This document shows, in pieces, positions 31,014 through 39,972 of a stretch of DNA of 64,000 nucleotides. The notes beneath the pieces were generated by a model, which was not told the DNA's origin, ran no database searches, and saw only the letters and a list, made by a program, of their open reading frames with translations. Numbering within the stretch: position 1 is the stretch's first letter; each line of letters opens with the position of its first letter. Origin of the DNA: Wohlfahrtiimonas sp. G9077 (lineage in GTDB: Bacteria > Pseudomonadota > Gammaproteobacteria > Cardiobacteriales > Wohlfahrtiimonadaceae). A program made the translations under genes and the position numbers. Where the stretch lies: the NCBI RefSeq assembly GCF_002252155.1, contig NZ_NEFD01000004.1, positions 149,287 to 213,286 of the forward strand, given 5' to 3'.

Positions 31014-31688
31014 ATGAAACAGTTACAAGGGGCCATTTTTGATGTGGATGGCTTGCTCTTTAATACCGAGCAGCTCTATTGCGACATCTGCATTGATGTG
31101 GCGCCTAAATATGGCATCACTTCGTATGATGAGCACTATTATCGCCGTTATTTGGGCACATCGAATCAAGATTTATACACGATTTATCGTCAAGATTTCC
31201 CTTTTTTGAGTATTGAGGCTGTGGATCAATTCATTCGCGAAGTGCAGTCGATTGCAGAGGGTTACTTGTTGGCCGGCAATGTGGCCATCAAGCCTGGTGC
31301 CGCTGAGTTATTGGCATTTTTAGCATCCCATGAGATTCCTTGTGTGATTGCTTCAAACAATTATGCCCATTTCATTGATGCGATGCTCACGCATCATGGC
31401 ATTCGCGAGCATTTTGGAGAGATTTATGCCCTTGATCACATTGAAAATCCAAAGCCACATCCGGAAATTGTTCATAAAGCGGTGGATTTTTTAGGGCAAG
31501 CGCATGGCGATGTGGTGATGTTTGAAGATTCCACCAATGGTGCAAAGGCTGCGATTGCCGCCAATGTGCCGGTGATCATGGTGCCGGATATGTTGCCGCC
31601 GCCCGATGCACTTCGTCCCTCTTTGCTCAAAGAGTGCGAAAGCTTAAAACATGCATCTGACTTTATTCAGCAGCATTACCATTGGTAA
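31014..31688 (+). CDS. HAD-superfamily phosphatase, subfamily IA
   Basis: Predicted small-molecule phosphatase or phosphoglucomutase-like enzyme of 224 residues. HAD motif I is IFDVDGLLFNTE near residue 8 (nucleophile Asp), motif II is the IASNN region, motif III is the Lys of ENPKPHPE, and motif IV is MFEDSTNGAKAA. The cap is helical, between motifs I and II. It follows rsmJ by 9 bases and ends at a terminator. Substrate unknown. Confidence 0.88.
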   Translation: MKQLQGAIFDVDGLLFNTEQLYCDICIDVAPKYGITSYDEHYYRRYLGTSNQDLYTIYRQDFPFLSIEAVDQFIREVQSIAEGYLLAGNVAIKPGAAELLAFLASHEIPCVIASNNYAHFIDAMLTHHGIREHFGEIYALDHIENPKPHPEIVHKAVDFLGQAHGDVVMFEDSTNGAKAAIAANVPVIMVPDMLPPPDALRPSLLKECESLKHASDFIQQHYHW

Positions 31689-31694
31689 GAGGAT

Positions 31695-31722
31695 AAAAAA
31701 GCGAACAGATGTTCGCTTTTTT
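31695..31722. terminator. Bidirectional terminator between HAD gene and algH
   Basis: Stem AAGCGAAC / GTTCGCTT with a short loop, A6 on the left and T6 on the right. It ends the nfo-rsmJ-HAD run from the left and the long rluB-to-algH run from the right. Confidence 0.9.
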
Positions 31723-31724
31723 CA

Positions 31725-32285
31725 TTAGGCGGTGCCAATTTCTTGGGATAAGCTTTGAATTTTTACCCCAGAACTTTCAAACAGATCATTCCACAGCAAT
31801 TCGCGTTCATCGCGTGAGAAGAGAAACTGCTTATCAAAGGGCAGCGGCATCCATACATTGCGCTTTAACTCTTCATTAAATTGCTCGGTGCTCCAGACAG
31901 AATAGCTGTCAATGATGGAGTGAGAAATCTCAGGATAAGACTCAATGATCGTGGCCAGAACATCGGCGGAGGTTGTGATGTCCACACCGGGCGCAATTTC
32001 CACAGCTTTGTGCCATTTTTGAATATGTTCATGGAGCACAAACAGTTCTTTTAAGCGCACAGGGCCGCCTGAGATGAAGTTCAATTTATCGATATCTTTA
32101 GGGTCAATGGCCAGATCATATTGGGCAGAGATCTCATCTTTTGAGAGTAAATTTTGTTGATTGATGATGACACCCAGCACAAATTGATCCGTATGTTCGA
32201 GCACGAAGATCACCGAACGATGAAATACTTCATCGTCGATGTGAGGCATGCTGATCAAAAATTGGCCGCGAAAATTAACTGACAT
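31725..32285 (-). CDS. UPF0301 family protein, YqgE/AlgH
   Basis: Conserved protein of uncertain function, 186 residues (E. coli YqgE 187). It starts MSVNFRGQFLISMPHIDDEVFHRSV and contains the family pattern VLGVIINQ and FISGGPVRLKELFVLH. The ATG at 32285 lies inside the end of gshB (11-base overlap), as is common for gshB-yqgE pairs. A frame extension to 32309 is within gshB and is not used. It is the last gene of the long leftward run. Confidence 0.92.
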   Translation of the reverse strand: MSVNFRGQFLISMPHIDDEVFHRSVIFVLEHTDQFVLGVIINQQNLLSKDEISAQYDLAIDPKDIDKLNFISGGPVRLKELFVLHEHIQKWHKAVEIAPGVDITTSADVLATIIESYPEISHSIIDSYSVWSTEQFNEELKRNVWMPLPFDKQFLFSRDERELLWNDLFESSGVKIQSLSQEIGTA

Positions 32286-33243
32286 GTTGCTGAGATTTCC
32301 ATTGATCAATGAGCACTGTCATCAGATCACGTCCAACGGGAATGCCCGTGACGTTCTCAATTTGACGAATGCCCGTGGGGCTTGTGACGTTGATTTCTGT
32401 TAAATATCCACCGATCACATCTAATCCCACAAAGGTTAAGCCACGTTTTTTAAGTTCCGGGGCAAGGCGGGCACACAATTCAAAGTCACGTTCGGTTAAT
32501 GCTTCAACCACCGCTGTACCGCCAACAGCTAAGTTTGCACGGGTTTCACCCTTAGGTGGAATGCGCACCATGGCATAAGGCACCGGTTCACCATCAATGA
32601 TGAGGATGCGTTTATCGCCCTCTTTAATGGCCGGTAAATATTTTTGCATCATGACGGTGGTGGTTTGTTGTGCCGTTAATGTCTCTAAAATCACGTTTAA
32701 ATTTGGATCATCTTTTTGGATTCTAAATATGGCTGTGCCGCCCATGCCATCAAGGGGTTTGATGATGGTGTCTTCATGTTTTTCAATGAAGGCTTTTAAT
32801 AGATGATATTGACTGGTGACAAGTGTGATTGGGCATACATCCGGGAACCATGCAGTGAACAATTTTTCATTGCAATCACGAAGGGAGCGCGGATCATTGC
32901 ACACGATTGCCCCTTGTTTTTGTGCAAGTTCTAATAGGTAAGTGACGTAGATGTAGTGCATGTCAAAGGGCGGATCTTTACGCTGCACAATGATGTCTTG
33001 ATCTGAAAATGTCACAATTTCAGCTTCTTTGAGCTGATACCAATCGTGTTCTGTTAAATCGATCGTAACGGCTTGAACGGTAGACTTGACCACACCTTCC
33101 TCAATGAAGATGTGGGCAGGATTGATGTAAAAGCACTCATCCACTAAATCTTGAGCAGCCATCATCATGGACAATGTGCTGTCTTTGTGAATGTTAAGCG
33201 TATGGAGCGGATCCATGACGAAGAATATGCGAGGCAAGCTCAT
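32275..33243 (-). CDS. gshB: Glutathione synthetase
   Basis: Ligates gamma-glutamylcysteine and glycine with ATP to make glutathione. The 322-residue ATP-grasp protein has FFVMDPLHTLNIHKDST near the start, IIKPLDGMGGTAIFR (ATP-binding loop) near 165, and LDVIGGYLTEINVTSPTGIRQIE near the end. gshA is not in the window. It precedes yqgE/algH. Confidence 0.97.
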   Translation of the reverse strand: MSLPRIFFVMDPLHTLNIHKDSTLSMMMAAQDLVDECFYINPAHIFIEEGVVKSTVQAVTIDLTEHDWYQLKEAEIVTFSDQDIIVQRKDPPFDMHYIYVTYLLELAQKQGAIVCNDPRSLRDCNEKLFTAWFPDVCPITLVTSQYHLLKAFIEKHEDTIIKPLDGMGGTAIFRIQKDDPNLNVILETLTAQQTTTVMMQKYLPAIKEGDKRILIIDGEPVPYAMVRIPPKGETRANLAVGGTAVVEALTERDFELCARLAPELKKRGLTFVGLDVIGGYLTEINVTSPTGIRQIENVTGIPVGRDLMTVLIDQWKSQQHVS

Positions 33244-33315
33244 GGCAATTTCCTAAATTGAGAATAAAATTCCGTTGCCAAATACTATGGGGCTTGCGTG
33301 AAGAAAAAACAAGGG

Positions 33316-34053
33316 TTAGGCCCAATCTCCTAAGAGCGCATGCAAGCTACTGATGACAGAGAGCGCGGCGGTTTCGGTGCGCAAAATTCTCGGGCCAAGG
33401 GTCACAGGATGACAATTTTTTTGTGAAGAGAGCCAAGCAAGCTCTGCGTCACTAAAGCCGCCTTCAGGCCCAATGATGATGCCAAAGGCATGTTCTGTGT
33501 GATGATTTTTGAGCCAATGACCAAGGGAGCATTCCGCAGTGGGGGAGAGAATTAAATAGGGGCGATCTAACAGTAATGCATCAATATTTTTAAGGGATGC
33601 AAAAGGGGTCAGCATTGGCACTTTATTTAAGCCTGATTGTTCACAAGCGCTTTCAATGATGCCTTGCCAATGGCTCAGTTTTTTCTCTTGTTTATCGCTG
33701 TCATTGAGTTTAAAACTGCTGTGTTCACTCATAAAAGGGGTTAAACGATTGACGCCAAGCTCCACCGCTTTTTGAAACACAAAGTCCATTTTGTCGAATT
33801 TTGCAAAGCTTTGGATCAAATGTACATCAAAAGGCGCACTGCGATCAATGGCAATGTGAGCATGCAATGTCACAGTGAGAGATCGTTTACCAATCTCACT
33901 GATCACAGCCGGATATTCGCCGCCTTCGCCATTAAACAGCACAAGGTGATCGCCCACTTTTTTACGCATCACACGCACGATGTGATTGAATTGTGGTTCT
34001 TTAAGTTCAACGGTTGCGTGGGGAGCCAGCGGTGCTTGAGTATAAATGCGCAT
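33316..34053 (-). CDS. rsmE: 16S rRNA uridine-1498 N3-methyltransferase
   Basis: SPOUT methyltransferase for m3U1498 of 16S rRNA, 245 residues. An N-terminal PUA-like domain contains NHIVRVMRKKVGD, and the C-terminal knot has IIGPEGGFSDAEL and LGPRILRTETAALS. It starts 3 bases after the lipid A acyltransferase stop; gshB follows after 72 bases. Confidence 0.96.
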   Translation of the reverse strand: MRIYTQAPLAPHATVELKEPQFNHIVRVMRKKVGDHLVLFNGEGGEYPAVISEIGKRSLTVTLHAHIAIDRSAPFDVHLIQSFAKFDKMDFVFQKAVELGVNRLTPFMSEHSSFKLNDSDKQEKKLSHWQGIIESACEQSGLNKVPMLTPFASLKNIDALLLDRPYLILSPTAECSLGHWLKNHHTEHAFGIIIGPEGGFSDAELAWLSSQKNCHPVTLGPRILRTETAALSVISSLHALLGDWA

Positions 34054-34056
34054 GAA

Positions 34057-34974
34057 TTAATCCAAATGCTGATAACGGTCAGGTTCGCCCTCAGGGGCAG
34101 TTTTAAAGCGTTTATATGTCCACAAATATTGCTCAGGGGCTTTGCGGATTTCAGTTTCAATGGCGTGATTGAGCACAGTGACAGAAGTCAATGTATCCGG
34201 ATCACGCAATTGATCATCAATTTTAATGAGCTCAATGGTGAATGTACCGGTGGCCAAATCGCGTTTAGAGACGACAAGATATGCCGGAATGTCAAAGCGA
34301 TGGGCTAAGCGCGAGACAAGCCCCATTGTGTTGGTGGGAATGCCAAAAAAGGGTGCAAAAATGCCTTCGCCATGTCCGGGATCTTGATCCGGTAAAATGC
34401 CAACGCTGCGCCCATTTTTCATGGCTTTCATCATGTCGCGGATGCCTTGTGTGGTGGTGGAAACAAGCACGGCACCATTTTTCCCGCGCCCTTCGATGAT
34501 GATGGGATCAATGTACAAACGGCTTGGGCGATAAAGCGTCGCTAAAGGGTACAAGGATGAGGCATACAAACCACTTAATTCCCATGAGCCAAAGTGCGGC
34601 GTGATGAAGATCATTTGATCATATTGCGCCTGATCTTGGGTAAATTCAGGTGGCACAGTGATGTGACTGACCGATTGCAAAATCTTCTCATAGGGATTGA
34701 GCCACATAAAACTCATCTCAAAGAGGGTGGCCGAATTGTGGCGCAGCGTCTCTTTGAGTCGTTTTTGGTGTTCATCTTCTGATAAATCAGGAAATGCTAA
34801 GCGAAGATTGCGTGCAGCAATTTGACGGGTTTGGTTTGGAATGTGATACAGCCCAAAGGCAATCAGATCAGAGAGTCGATACAAGCTTTTGAGCGAAAAG
34901 CGCGCAAAGAACCGCAATAAAGCGGTGATCACTTTTGCGCGAATGCGGCGGCGTAATGGTATCGAATCGCTCAT
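34057..34974 (-). CDS. Lipid A late acyltransferase family protein, second copy
   Basis: A 305-residue LpxL/LpxM-type inner-membrane acyltransferase. The HX4E motif is HFGSWE near residue 127. ILPDQDPGHGEGIFAPFFG and the C-terminal EQYLWTYKRFKTAPEGE are family hallmarks. It belongs to the mlaA-acyltransferase-rsmE run, 2 bases after mlaA. It is clearly diverged from the copy at 20653-21555, so two successive secondary acylations of lipid A are plausible. Confidence 0.88.
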   Translation of the reverse strand: MSDSIPLRRRIRAKVITALLRFFARFSLKSLYRLSDLIAFGLYHIPNQTRQIAARNLRLAFPDLSEDEHQKRLKETLRHNSATLFEMSFMWLNPYEKILQSVSHITVPPEFTQDQAQYDQMIFITPHFGSWELSGLYASSLYPLATLYRPSRLYIDPIIIEGRGKNGAVLVSTTTQGIRDMMKAMKNGRSVGILPDQDPGHGEGIFAPFFGIPTNTMGLVSRLAHRFDIPAYLVVSKRDLATGTFTIELIKIDDQLRDPDTLTSVTVLNHAIETEIRKAPEQYLWTYKRFKTAPEGEPDRYQHLD

Positions 34975-34976
34975 GA

Positions 34977-35729
34977 TTATTGCTCAGCGTTTTGACGGGC
35001 GATGTCTGCGATGGAAAAATCGTCGTCATCATCGTCATAGGATTTTTCAGGAATGTCGATGCCCGCTTTACGCAATTGATTGTTGCGGTATTGCAAAACG
35101 GCTTCACGCTGGAATGTATAGTTATCCAGTGAGATTTTTTTAGAGATGTTGTCGGCCGATAACAATTCAGAACGTGCATTGACGACATCGACGGCCGCAA
35201 GCGCCAATTCTGTTTTAAAGTCAATCAAGTAGCCGTTTGGATTGGTGGCAAATACATCCACGCCAAAGCCCACTTGATCACGCATGGTGCGCGGTGGCAA
35301 GAATGGCAAAAGGAAATAGTTCGTGTCTTTCCAACCATAATAGGCAAGCGTCATCCCAAAATCAGCTTGTTGATACTCTGGCAATTTAAAGGTATTGGTC
35401 AGGTCAATGAGTCCTGCAAGCCCAAAGGTGCTGTTAAAGACAAAGCGGTGCATGGATTCAAGTGCAGCCACAGGTTTGCCTTGTAAAAGATTATTGACCA
35501 CATTGCGAGGCTCTGTGATGTTACTAAAAGCGTTAGACACGCCTTCGCGCATTAAACCTGGCGTAATGGCACGGTAACCGGTGGCCACAGGTTTTAATAA
35601 AACTTCATCAACAGTGGTGTTAAATGCATACACTTTTCGGTTATAGCTTTCATAGGGGTCGGCAGGATTGCTGCCCGCACAACCTGCGAGGATCAAAGTG
35701 CCAAGAAGAAGCGTTGTTAATTTATTCAT
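34977..35729 (-). CDS. mlaA: Outer-membrane phospholipid retrograde transport lipoprotein MlaA
   Basis: Removes phospholipids from the outer leaflet of the outer membrane and passes them to the Mla pathway. The 250-residue precursor has lipobox LAGC with Cys17 and the VacJ/MlaA core DPYESYNRKVYAFN, NNLLQGKP and FFLLPFLPPRTMRD-type sequences. The C-terminus has a run of six aspartates (near residue 231). No mlaBCDEF genes are in the window. The neighbouring ABC transporter is of the YadGH type, not MlaFE. Confidence 0.94.
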   Translation of the reverse strand: MNKLTTLLLGTLILAGCAGSNPADPYESYNRKVYAFNTTVDEVLLKPVATGYRAITPGLMREGVSNAFSNITEPRNVVNNLLQGKPVAALESMHRFVFNSTFGLAGLIDLTNTFKLPEYQQADFGMTLAYYGWKDTNYFLLPFLPPRTMRDQVGFGVDVFATNPNGYLIDFKTELALAAVDVVNARSELLSADNISKKISLDNYTFQREAVLQYRNNQLRKAGIDIPEKSYDDDDDDFSIADIARQNAEQ

Positions 35730-35760
35730 GGGATGCTCAAAAGAATGTATTTAGAAATTT

Positions 35761-36534
35761 TTAGTATTTTAACCCAGTCCCGCGATTCATTAAATGATTC
35801 GCCGCTGCAAACAATACCACCAATAACAGGCTCAATAAGCCTAATGTCCAACCAATGTGAATGTCAGAGATGCCAAGCATGCTGTAACGAAAACCATTGA
35901 CCATGTATAAAATCGGATTGAAGTAGGAGAGTTTTTCCCAAAATGGTGGCAACAATGTCACTGAATAGAAGATGCCACCTAAATAGGTCAAAGGCGTGAG
36001 CACGAACGTTGGCACAATGGAGATGTCATCAAAAGAGTTTGCAAACACTGCATTGATAAAGCCCGCTAATGCAAAAACGGCAGAGGTCAATAAAAAGACC
36101 GTGATCGTCAATACAAAGTGCTGGATGGAGATGGGCGTGAAAAATAGAGTGACAATCGTCACAATGACGCCCACAAATACGCCGCGCGCGATGCCGCCCG
36201 CCACATAACCTGAAATGATGAGTAAATTAGAGACCGGCGAGACTTGCAGCTCTTCCACATAATGTTGGAATTTTGCCCCAAAGAAGGAGGAGACGACATT
36301 GGCATAGCTGTTATTGATGACAGTGAGCATGATTAAGCCCGGCGCAATGTATTCAATGTAACTAAAGCCGCCCATATCACCAATTTTGCCACCAATGATT
36401 TTGCCAAAAATCACAAAATACAAAGCCGTTGTGATGGCAGGGGGCAATAAGGTTTGTGGCCAAATGCGCACAAAGCGTAAAATCTCTTTGATGAGAATGG
36501 TTTGGAAGGCAATCCAATTGACATGTTTATTCAT
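35761..36534 (-). CDS. yadH: ABC-2 type permease, YadH-like
   Basis: Inner-membrane subunit of a two-component ABC exporter, 257 residues with about six hydrophobic segments. The ABC-2 domain signature is visible around YVEELQVSPVSNLLIISGY and PLTYLGGIFYSVTLLPPFW. The ATG at 36534 overlaps the ATPase gene by 8 bases. The partner is the upstream YadG-like ATPase. Substrate is unknown; co-transcription with mlaA and an lpxL homologue suggests an envelope component. Confidence 0.85.
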   Translation of the reverse strand: MNKHVNWIAFQTILIKEILRFVRIWPQTLLPPAITTALYFVIFGKIIGGKIGDMGGFSYIEYIAPGLIMLTVINNSYANVVSSFFGAKFQHYVEELQVSPVSNLLIISGYVAGGIARGVFVGVIVTIVTLFFTPISIQHFVLTITVFLLTSAVFALAGFINAVFANSFDDISIVPTFVLTPLTYLGGIFYSVTLLPPFWEKLSYFNPILYMVNGFRYSMLGISDIHIGWTLGLLSLLLVVLFAAANHLMNRGTGLKY

Positions 36535-37477
36535 GGCTGTCCTCATGGTTTCCCGTCAGTTTGATGAAAAGTTCTTCTAAGCGATTGGCGCGGTTGCGCA
36601 GTGTTTCCACTTGGATGTTTTGTGCATTTAAGGTTTTGAACACTTCGCTGATGGTGTGAGGCTTGGCAATTTCCGCTTCTAACGTCATCTCATTGATGAG
36701 GCGAAAGGCAATACCTTCAGCCGCTTGTGGCGCTTCGGTTAAAGGTGCGCTTAAACTCAACACAAAGGCTTCGGATTGAAGTTGGCGCAACAGATGATCC
36801 ATCGAGCAATGCTCAATGATTTCACCATGGCTGATGATGGCGATGTTTTTACAGAGTAACTCCGCCTCTTCTAGATAATGCGTCGTTAAAATGATGGTGG
36901 TGCCCGTTGTATTGATCTCTTGAAGCAGTTCCCAGGTTTGGCGGCGAATCTCAATGTCAACGCCTGCAGTGGGTTCATCTAAAATCAAGAGCTTTGGCTC
37001 ATGCATCAATGCACGCGCAATCAATAAGCGGCGCTTCATGCCGCCGGATAAATTGCGGGCCATTACGCGGGCTTTATCGGAAAGATTCAACAATTTGAGA
37101 TATTTGGCCGCGCGTTCTTTGGCAATTTTGCGGGGTACGCCAAAGTAACCGGCTTGATTGACGAGGATGTCCTCACACAGTTCAAACTGATTGAAGTTAA
37201 ACTCTTGTGGCACTAAACCCACTAAGGATTTAGCCGCACGCATCTCTTTTTTATGATCATGGCCAAAAATTTCCACCTGACCATTTGTGGCATCTAATAA
37301 ACCTGTAATGATGCTGATGGTGGTGGATTTACCGGCACCATTTGGGCCAAGCAAGGCGAAAAAGTCGCCTTGTGCCACGGTCAAATTGATGCCTTTTAAT
37401 GCCACTTTGCCATTGTGATAGGTTTTGGCCAATCCGCGAATGGCAAGGGCCGGTTGCTTTGCATTAATCTCTGTCAT
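36527..37477 (-). CDS. yadG: ABC transporter ATP-binding protein, YadG-like
   Basis: ATPase of the YadGH exporter, 316 residues. Walker A GPNGAGKST is near residue 42, signature LSGGMKRR near 139 and Walker B LLILDEPTAGVD near 160. A C-terminal extension of about 80 residues follows the nucleotide-binding domain, as in YadG. The ATG at 37477 lies 14 bases inside the end of rluB; the frame stays open a further 103 codons upstream through rluB, but that stretch has no domain features and is not used. Confidence 0.88.
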   Translation of the reverse strand: MTEINAKQPALAIRGLAKTYHNGKVALKGINLTVAQGDFFALLGPNGAGKSTTISIITGLLDATNGQVEIFGHDHKKEMRAAKSLVGLVPQEFNFNQFELCEDILVNQAGYFGVPRKIAKERAAKYLKLLNLSDKARVMARNLSGGMKRRLLIARALMHEPKLLILDEPTAGVDIEIRRQTWELLQEINTTGTTIILTTHYLEEAELLCKNIAIISHGEIIEHCSMDHLLRQLQSEAFVLSLSAPLTEAPQAAEGIAFRLINEMTLEAEIAKPHTISEVFKTLNAQNIQVETLRNRANRLEELFIKLTGNHEDSHE

Positions 37478-38504
37478 ATCTACGATTGTTTGATTTACCT
37501 GAAGTGCGAGCAGGGCGCGCTGGGCGGCTGCCATCGCTGCGTTTGGCGCCATCAAAGCGCTTTGTATCCCCAAAAGATGGGCGTGATGAACGCTCGTTGC
37601 GTTCAGTGCGCGGTGCGCGCTCACTTCTGTCTGTGCGTTCTGAACGATCGGTTCGCTCACCGCGAGATTTGCGATCTCCCATTGGGCGATCTGGGGCAAA
37701 TTTACGGTTGGGTTTTGCACGATACGCACCGCGTTTATTGTCAGGGGCAACGTAGAAGTTTTCCATTCTAAATTGCATGCCGGCATCTTCTAATAAGGCT
37801 TTGGTATCCTCGATCTCTAAATCAATGGAGTGACCAGAACGCAATGATTTTGGTAGCGTAAAGCTGCCATAGCGCACACGAATCAAGCGAGAAACGGTCA
37901 AGCCTTGAGATTCCCATAAGCGGCGCACTTCGCGGTTTTTACCGCCTTTTAAAATAACGTGATACCAAATGTTCGCGCCTTCACCGCCTGAGTAGAGAAT
38001 GTCATCGAATTTAGAGAGGCCATCTTCAAATTCCACTCCATTTTTCATGTTTGTCACCATCTCTTCTGTTAAGGTGCCAAGTACACGAACGGCGTATTCA
38101 CGTTCGATTTCACTCGAAGGATGCATCATTTTGTTGGCCAATTCACCATCATTGGTGAGGAGCAATAAGCCTTGCGTGTTGATGTCTAAGCGGCCAATGG
38201 AAATCCAACGGCCATTTTTGATGGGTGGCAAGCTGTCAAAAACAGTGCGGCGGCCATCAGGATCATTGCGCGTCGTCACTTCGCCCACAGGTTTATTGTA
38301 GGCAATAATGCGGCGCACGAATGGGGAATCATCCAATTTTATCGGCTGACCATCCACAAGGATCTTCTCTGAACCATCGACGGTGGTGCCAAGGGCGGCC
38401 ACTTTACCATTGACGCTGATTCGCCCTTCGCGAATCCAATCCTCCATGGTGCGGCGTGAGCCTAAACCAAGATTTGCCAATACTTTTTGTAAACGTTCGC
38501 TCAT
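37464..38504 (-). CDS. rluB: 23S rRNA pseudouridine-2605 synthase with basic repetitive tail
   Basis: Makes pseudouridine 2605 in 23S rRNA. Residues 1-60 form an S4 domain (LQKVLANLGLGSRRTMEDWI). The RsuA/RluB catalytic domain contains GRLDINTQGLLLLTNDGEL with the catalytic Asp near residue 103, and GKNREVRRLWESQG. The last 85 or so residues are a low-complexity Arg/Ser/Glu/Asp tail with short repeats (RTDRSE twice, then RTERNE), as in other RluB proteins but of variable sequence. It is the first gene of the leftward envelope run. Confidence 0.93.
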   Translation of the reverse strand: MSERLQKVLANLGLGSRRTMEDWIREGRISVNGKVAALGTTVDGSEKILVDGQPIKLDDSPFVRRIIAYNKPVGEVTTRNDPDGRRTVFDSLPPIKNGRWISIGRLDINTQGLLLLTNDGELANKMMHPSSEIEREYAVRVLGTLTEEMVTNMKNGVEFEDGLSKFDDILYSGGEGANIWYHVILKGGKNREVRRLWESQGLTVSRLIRVRYGSFTLPKSLRSGHSIDLEIEDTKALLEDAGMQFRMENFYVAPDNKRGAYRAKPNRKFAPDRPMGDRKSRGERTDRSERTDRSERAPRTERNERSSRPSFGDTKRFDGAKRSDGSRPARPARTSGKSNNRRYDRD

Positions 38505-38580
38505 AGTTCTTCCGATAAAATGTGATAGAAAAAGGTCTATATTCTACCGAAAAAACTGTCTAAAGCCTATTGCATTTATT

Positions 38581-39972
38581 TTAATCTTCAACAAGCGGTA
38601 AGCGAATGGTGACAATCAATCCATCTACGGCGCCATTTTCAAAGGAGATCGAGCCATTGTGATGCTTGATGATCTCATTGGTAATGGTGAGCCCTAAGCC
38701 ATAACCGCCATCTTTTTTATTGCGGGCGCTGTCTACACGATAAAAAGGTTTGGTTAAAAATGGAATGTGCTCTTCAGGCACGCCATTGCCGTGATCTTTG
38801 ACCTCAATAATCGCTTCACGCGTGGTGTGATCAAGTTTTAATGTCACCATGATTTTGGTGTAAGGCTTGGTGTGAAAGAGGGCATTGCGAATGATGTTCT
38901 CAATGGCACGCTCTAATTTTAAAAAGTCGCCTCGCACCACCATGTGATTGTCAAAATCAAGGTCAAAATCGATGCCTTTATTTTGTTTAGAGAATTCAAA
39001 GGCGGCATCATCAATCAACGATTCAAGCATCGCCGTTAAATACACCTCTTCGCCAGTATCAATGAGAGAGAGTTGATGATTTTGCAATGGGCGCAAATAG
39101 TTGAGGATCTCATCGATCAATTCATTGAGGCGCGAGCCCTCATTTTCGATGCGATCGAGCAGATCTTTGTAATCGTATTTATGAAATTGGCGCTCTTTGA
39201 GTAAGTTGATGGCCAATTTTTGGCGGGCAAGGGGTGATCTGAGCTCATGGGCAATGTCTGAGATCATCTCTTGCTGGGATTTTTGTAATTTAGAGAGATT
39301 TTGCACCATGATGTTAAAGTTCTGGCACAACTCACGAATTTCTGGGGTGGCAATTTGAATGCTTTCTGGCGCAATTTGTTGCAGATTGCCTTTACCTACT
39401 TGTTGGGAAGCGCGGATCATTTCAGCCACAGGCAGTAAAAATCGGCGCGCCCAAAAGAAGGTGAAAAAGAGGATGAAGAAAAAGATCGGAATGCCACGGA
39501 TCACAAAGCCTTCAAATGAGAGGCCAAAGTAAAGCATAGAATGGCTTGGATTTTTCACTTCAATCAAATAGAGATTGTCATTTTGGTCGGTGAAATAAAA
39601 GAGCTGATTCTGTTTGATGGAACTCATCTGAAACAGCTCTGTATGGGTGGTTAAAATGTTTTTGTCAGGCGTAATCGGGCCCAAAAGGTGCAGGGAAATG
39701 TATTGATCATACTTTTTCGCCAGCGCCTCTACACGATACACAGGATTGCCATCGGTGCCATAATTGCCCGCAATCACGAGCTCAGAGAGTACAGGGATGA
39801 CCTCTTGATGATAAATGGTTTTCCACTCATCATTGTATTGATCAGAGATGTAAATGTAGGCGAGCTGCACGCTCAGTACGATGATGCTGTAAACCAGCAC
39901 CACAGATAACCATGCTCTGAATAAGAAGCTTTTATAAAACTCCTTAAAGCCCGAAAATTTCTGCTTAAACAC
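38581..39972 (-). CDS. Sensor histidine kinase, CpxA-like
   Basis: Membrane kinase of a two-component system, 463 residues. A hydrophobic segment at about 17-41 and another at about 155-178 bracket a 110-residue periplasmic domain. A HAMP region follows, then the H-box DIAHELRSPLAR with phospho-accepting H242, the N-box NIIRNALFH and the G-box GGYGLGLT. The H-box and the paired regulator resemble CpxA/CpxR envelope stress signalling; the periplasmic domain was not matched. It overlaps the regulator gene by 8 bases. No cpxP-like gene was seen. Confidence 0.82.
   Translation of the reverse strand: MFKQKFSGFKEFYKSFLFRAWLSVVLVYSIIVLSVQLAYIYISDQYNDEWKTIYHQEVIPVLSELVIAGNYGTDGNPVYRVEALAKKYDQYISLHLLGPITPDKNILTTHTELFQMSSIKQNQLFYFTDQNDNLYLIEVKNPSHSMLYFGLSFEGFVIRGIPIFFFILFFTFFWARRFLLPVAEMIRASQQVGKGNLQQIAPESIQIATPEIRELCQNFNIMVQNLSKLQKSQQEMISDIAHELRSPLARQKLAINLLKERQFHKYDYKDLLDRIENEGSRLNELIDEILNYLRPLQNHQLSLIDTGEEVYLTAMLESLIDDAAFEFSKQNKGIDFDLDFDNHMVVRGDFLKLERAIENIIRNALFHTKPYTKIMVTLKLDHTTREAIIEVKDHGNGVPEEHIPFLTKPFYRVDSARNKKDGGYGLGLTITNEIIKHHNGSISFENGAVDGLIVTIRLPLVED

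Noticed and set aside
33772..34308. 178-codon plus-strand frame
   Set aside because: It is antisense to rsmE and the lipid A acyltransferase gene, has no ribosome site, and its product shows no recognisable features.
37478..37786. 103-codon upstream extension of the yadG frame
   Set aside because: It lies entirely within the rluB coding region in another frame, has no domain features, and the family start matches the ATG at 37477.
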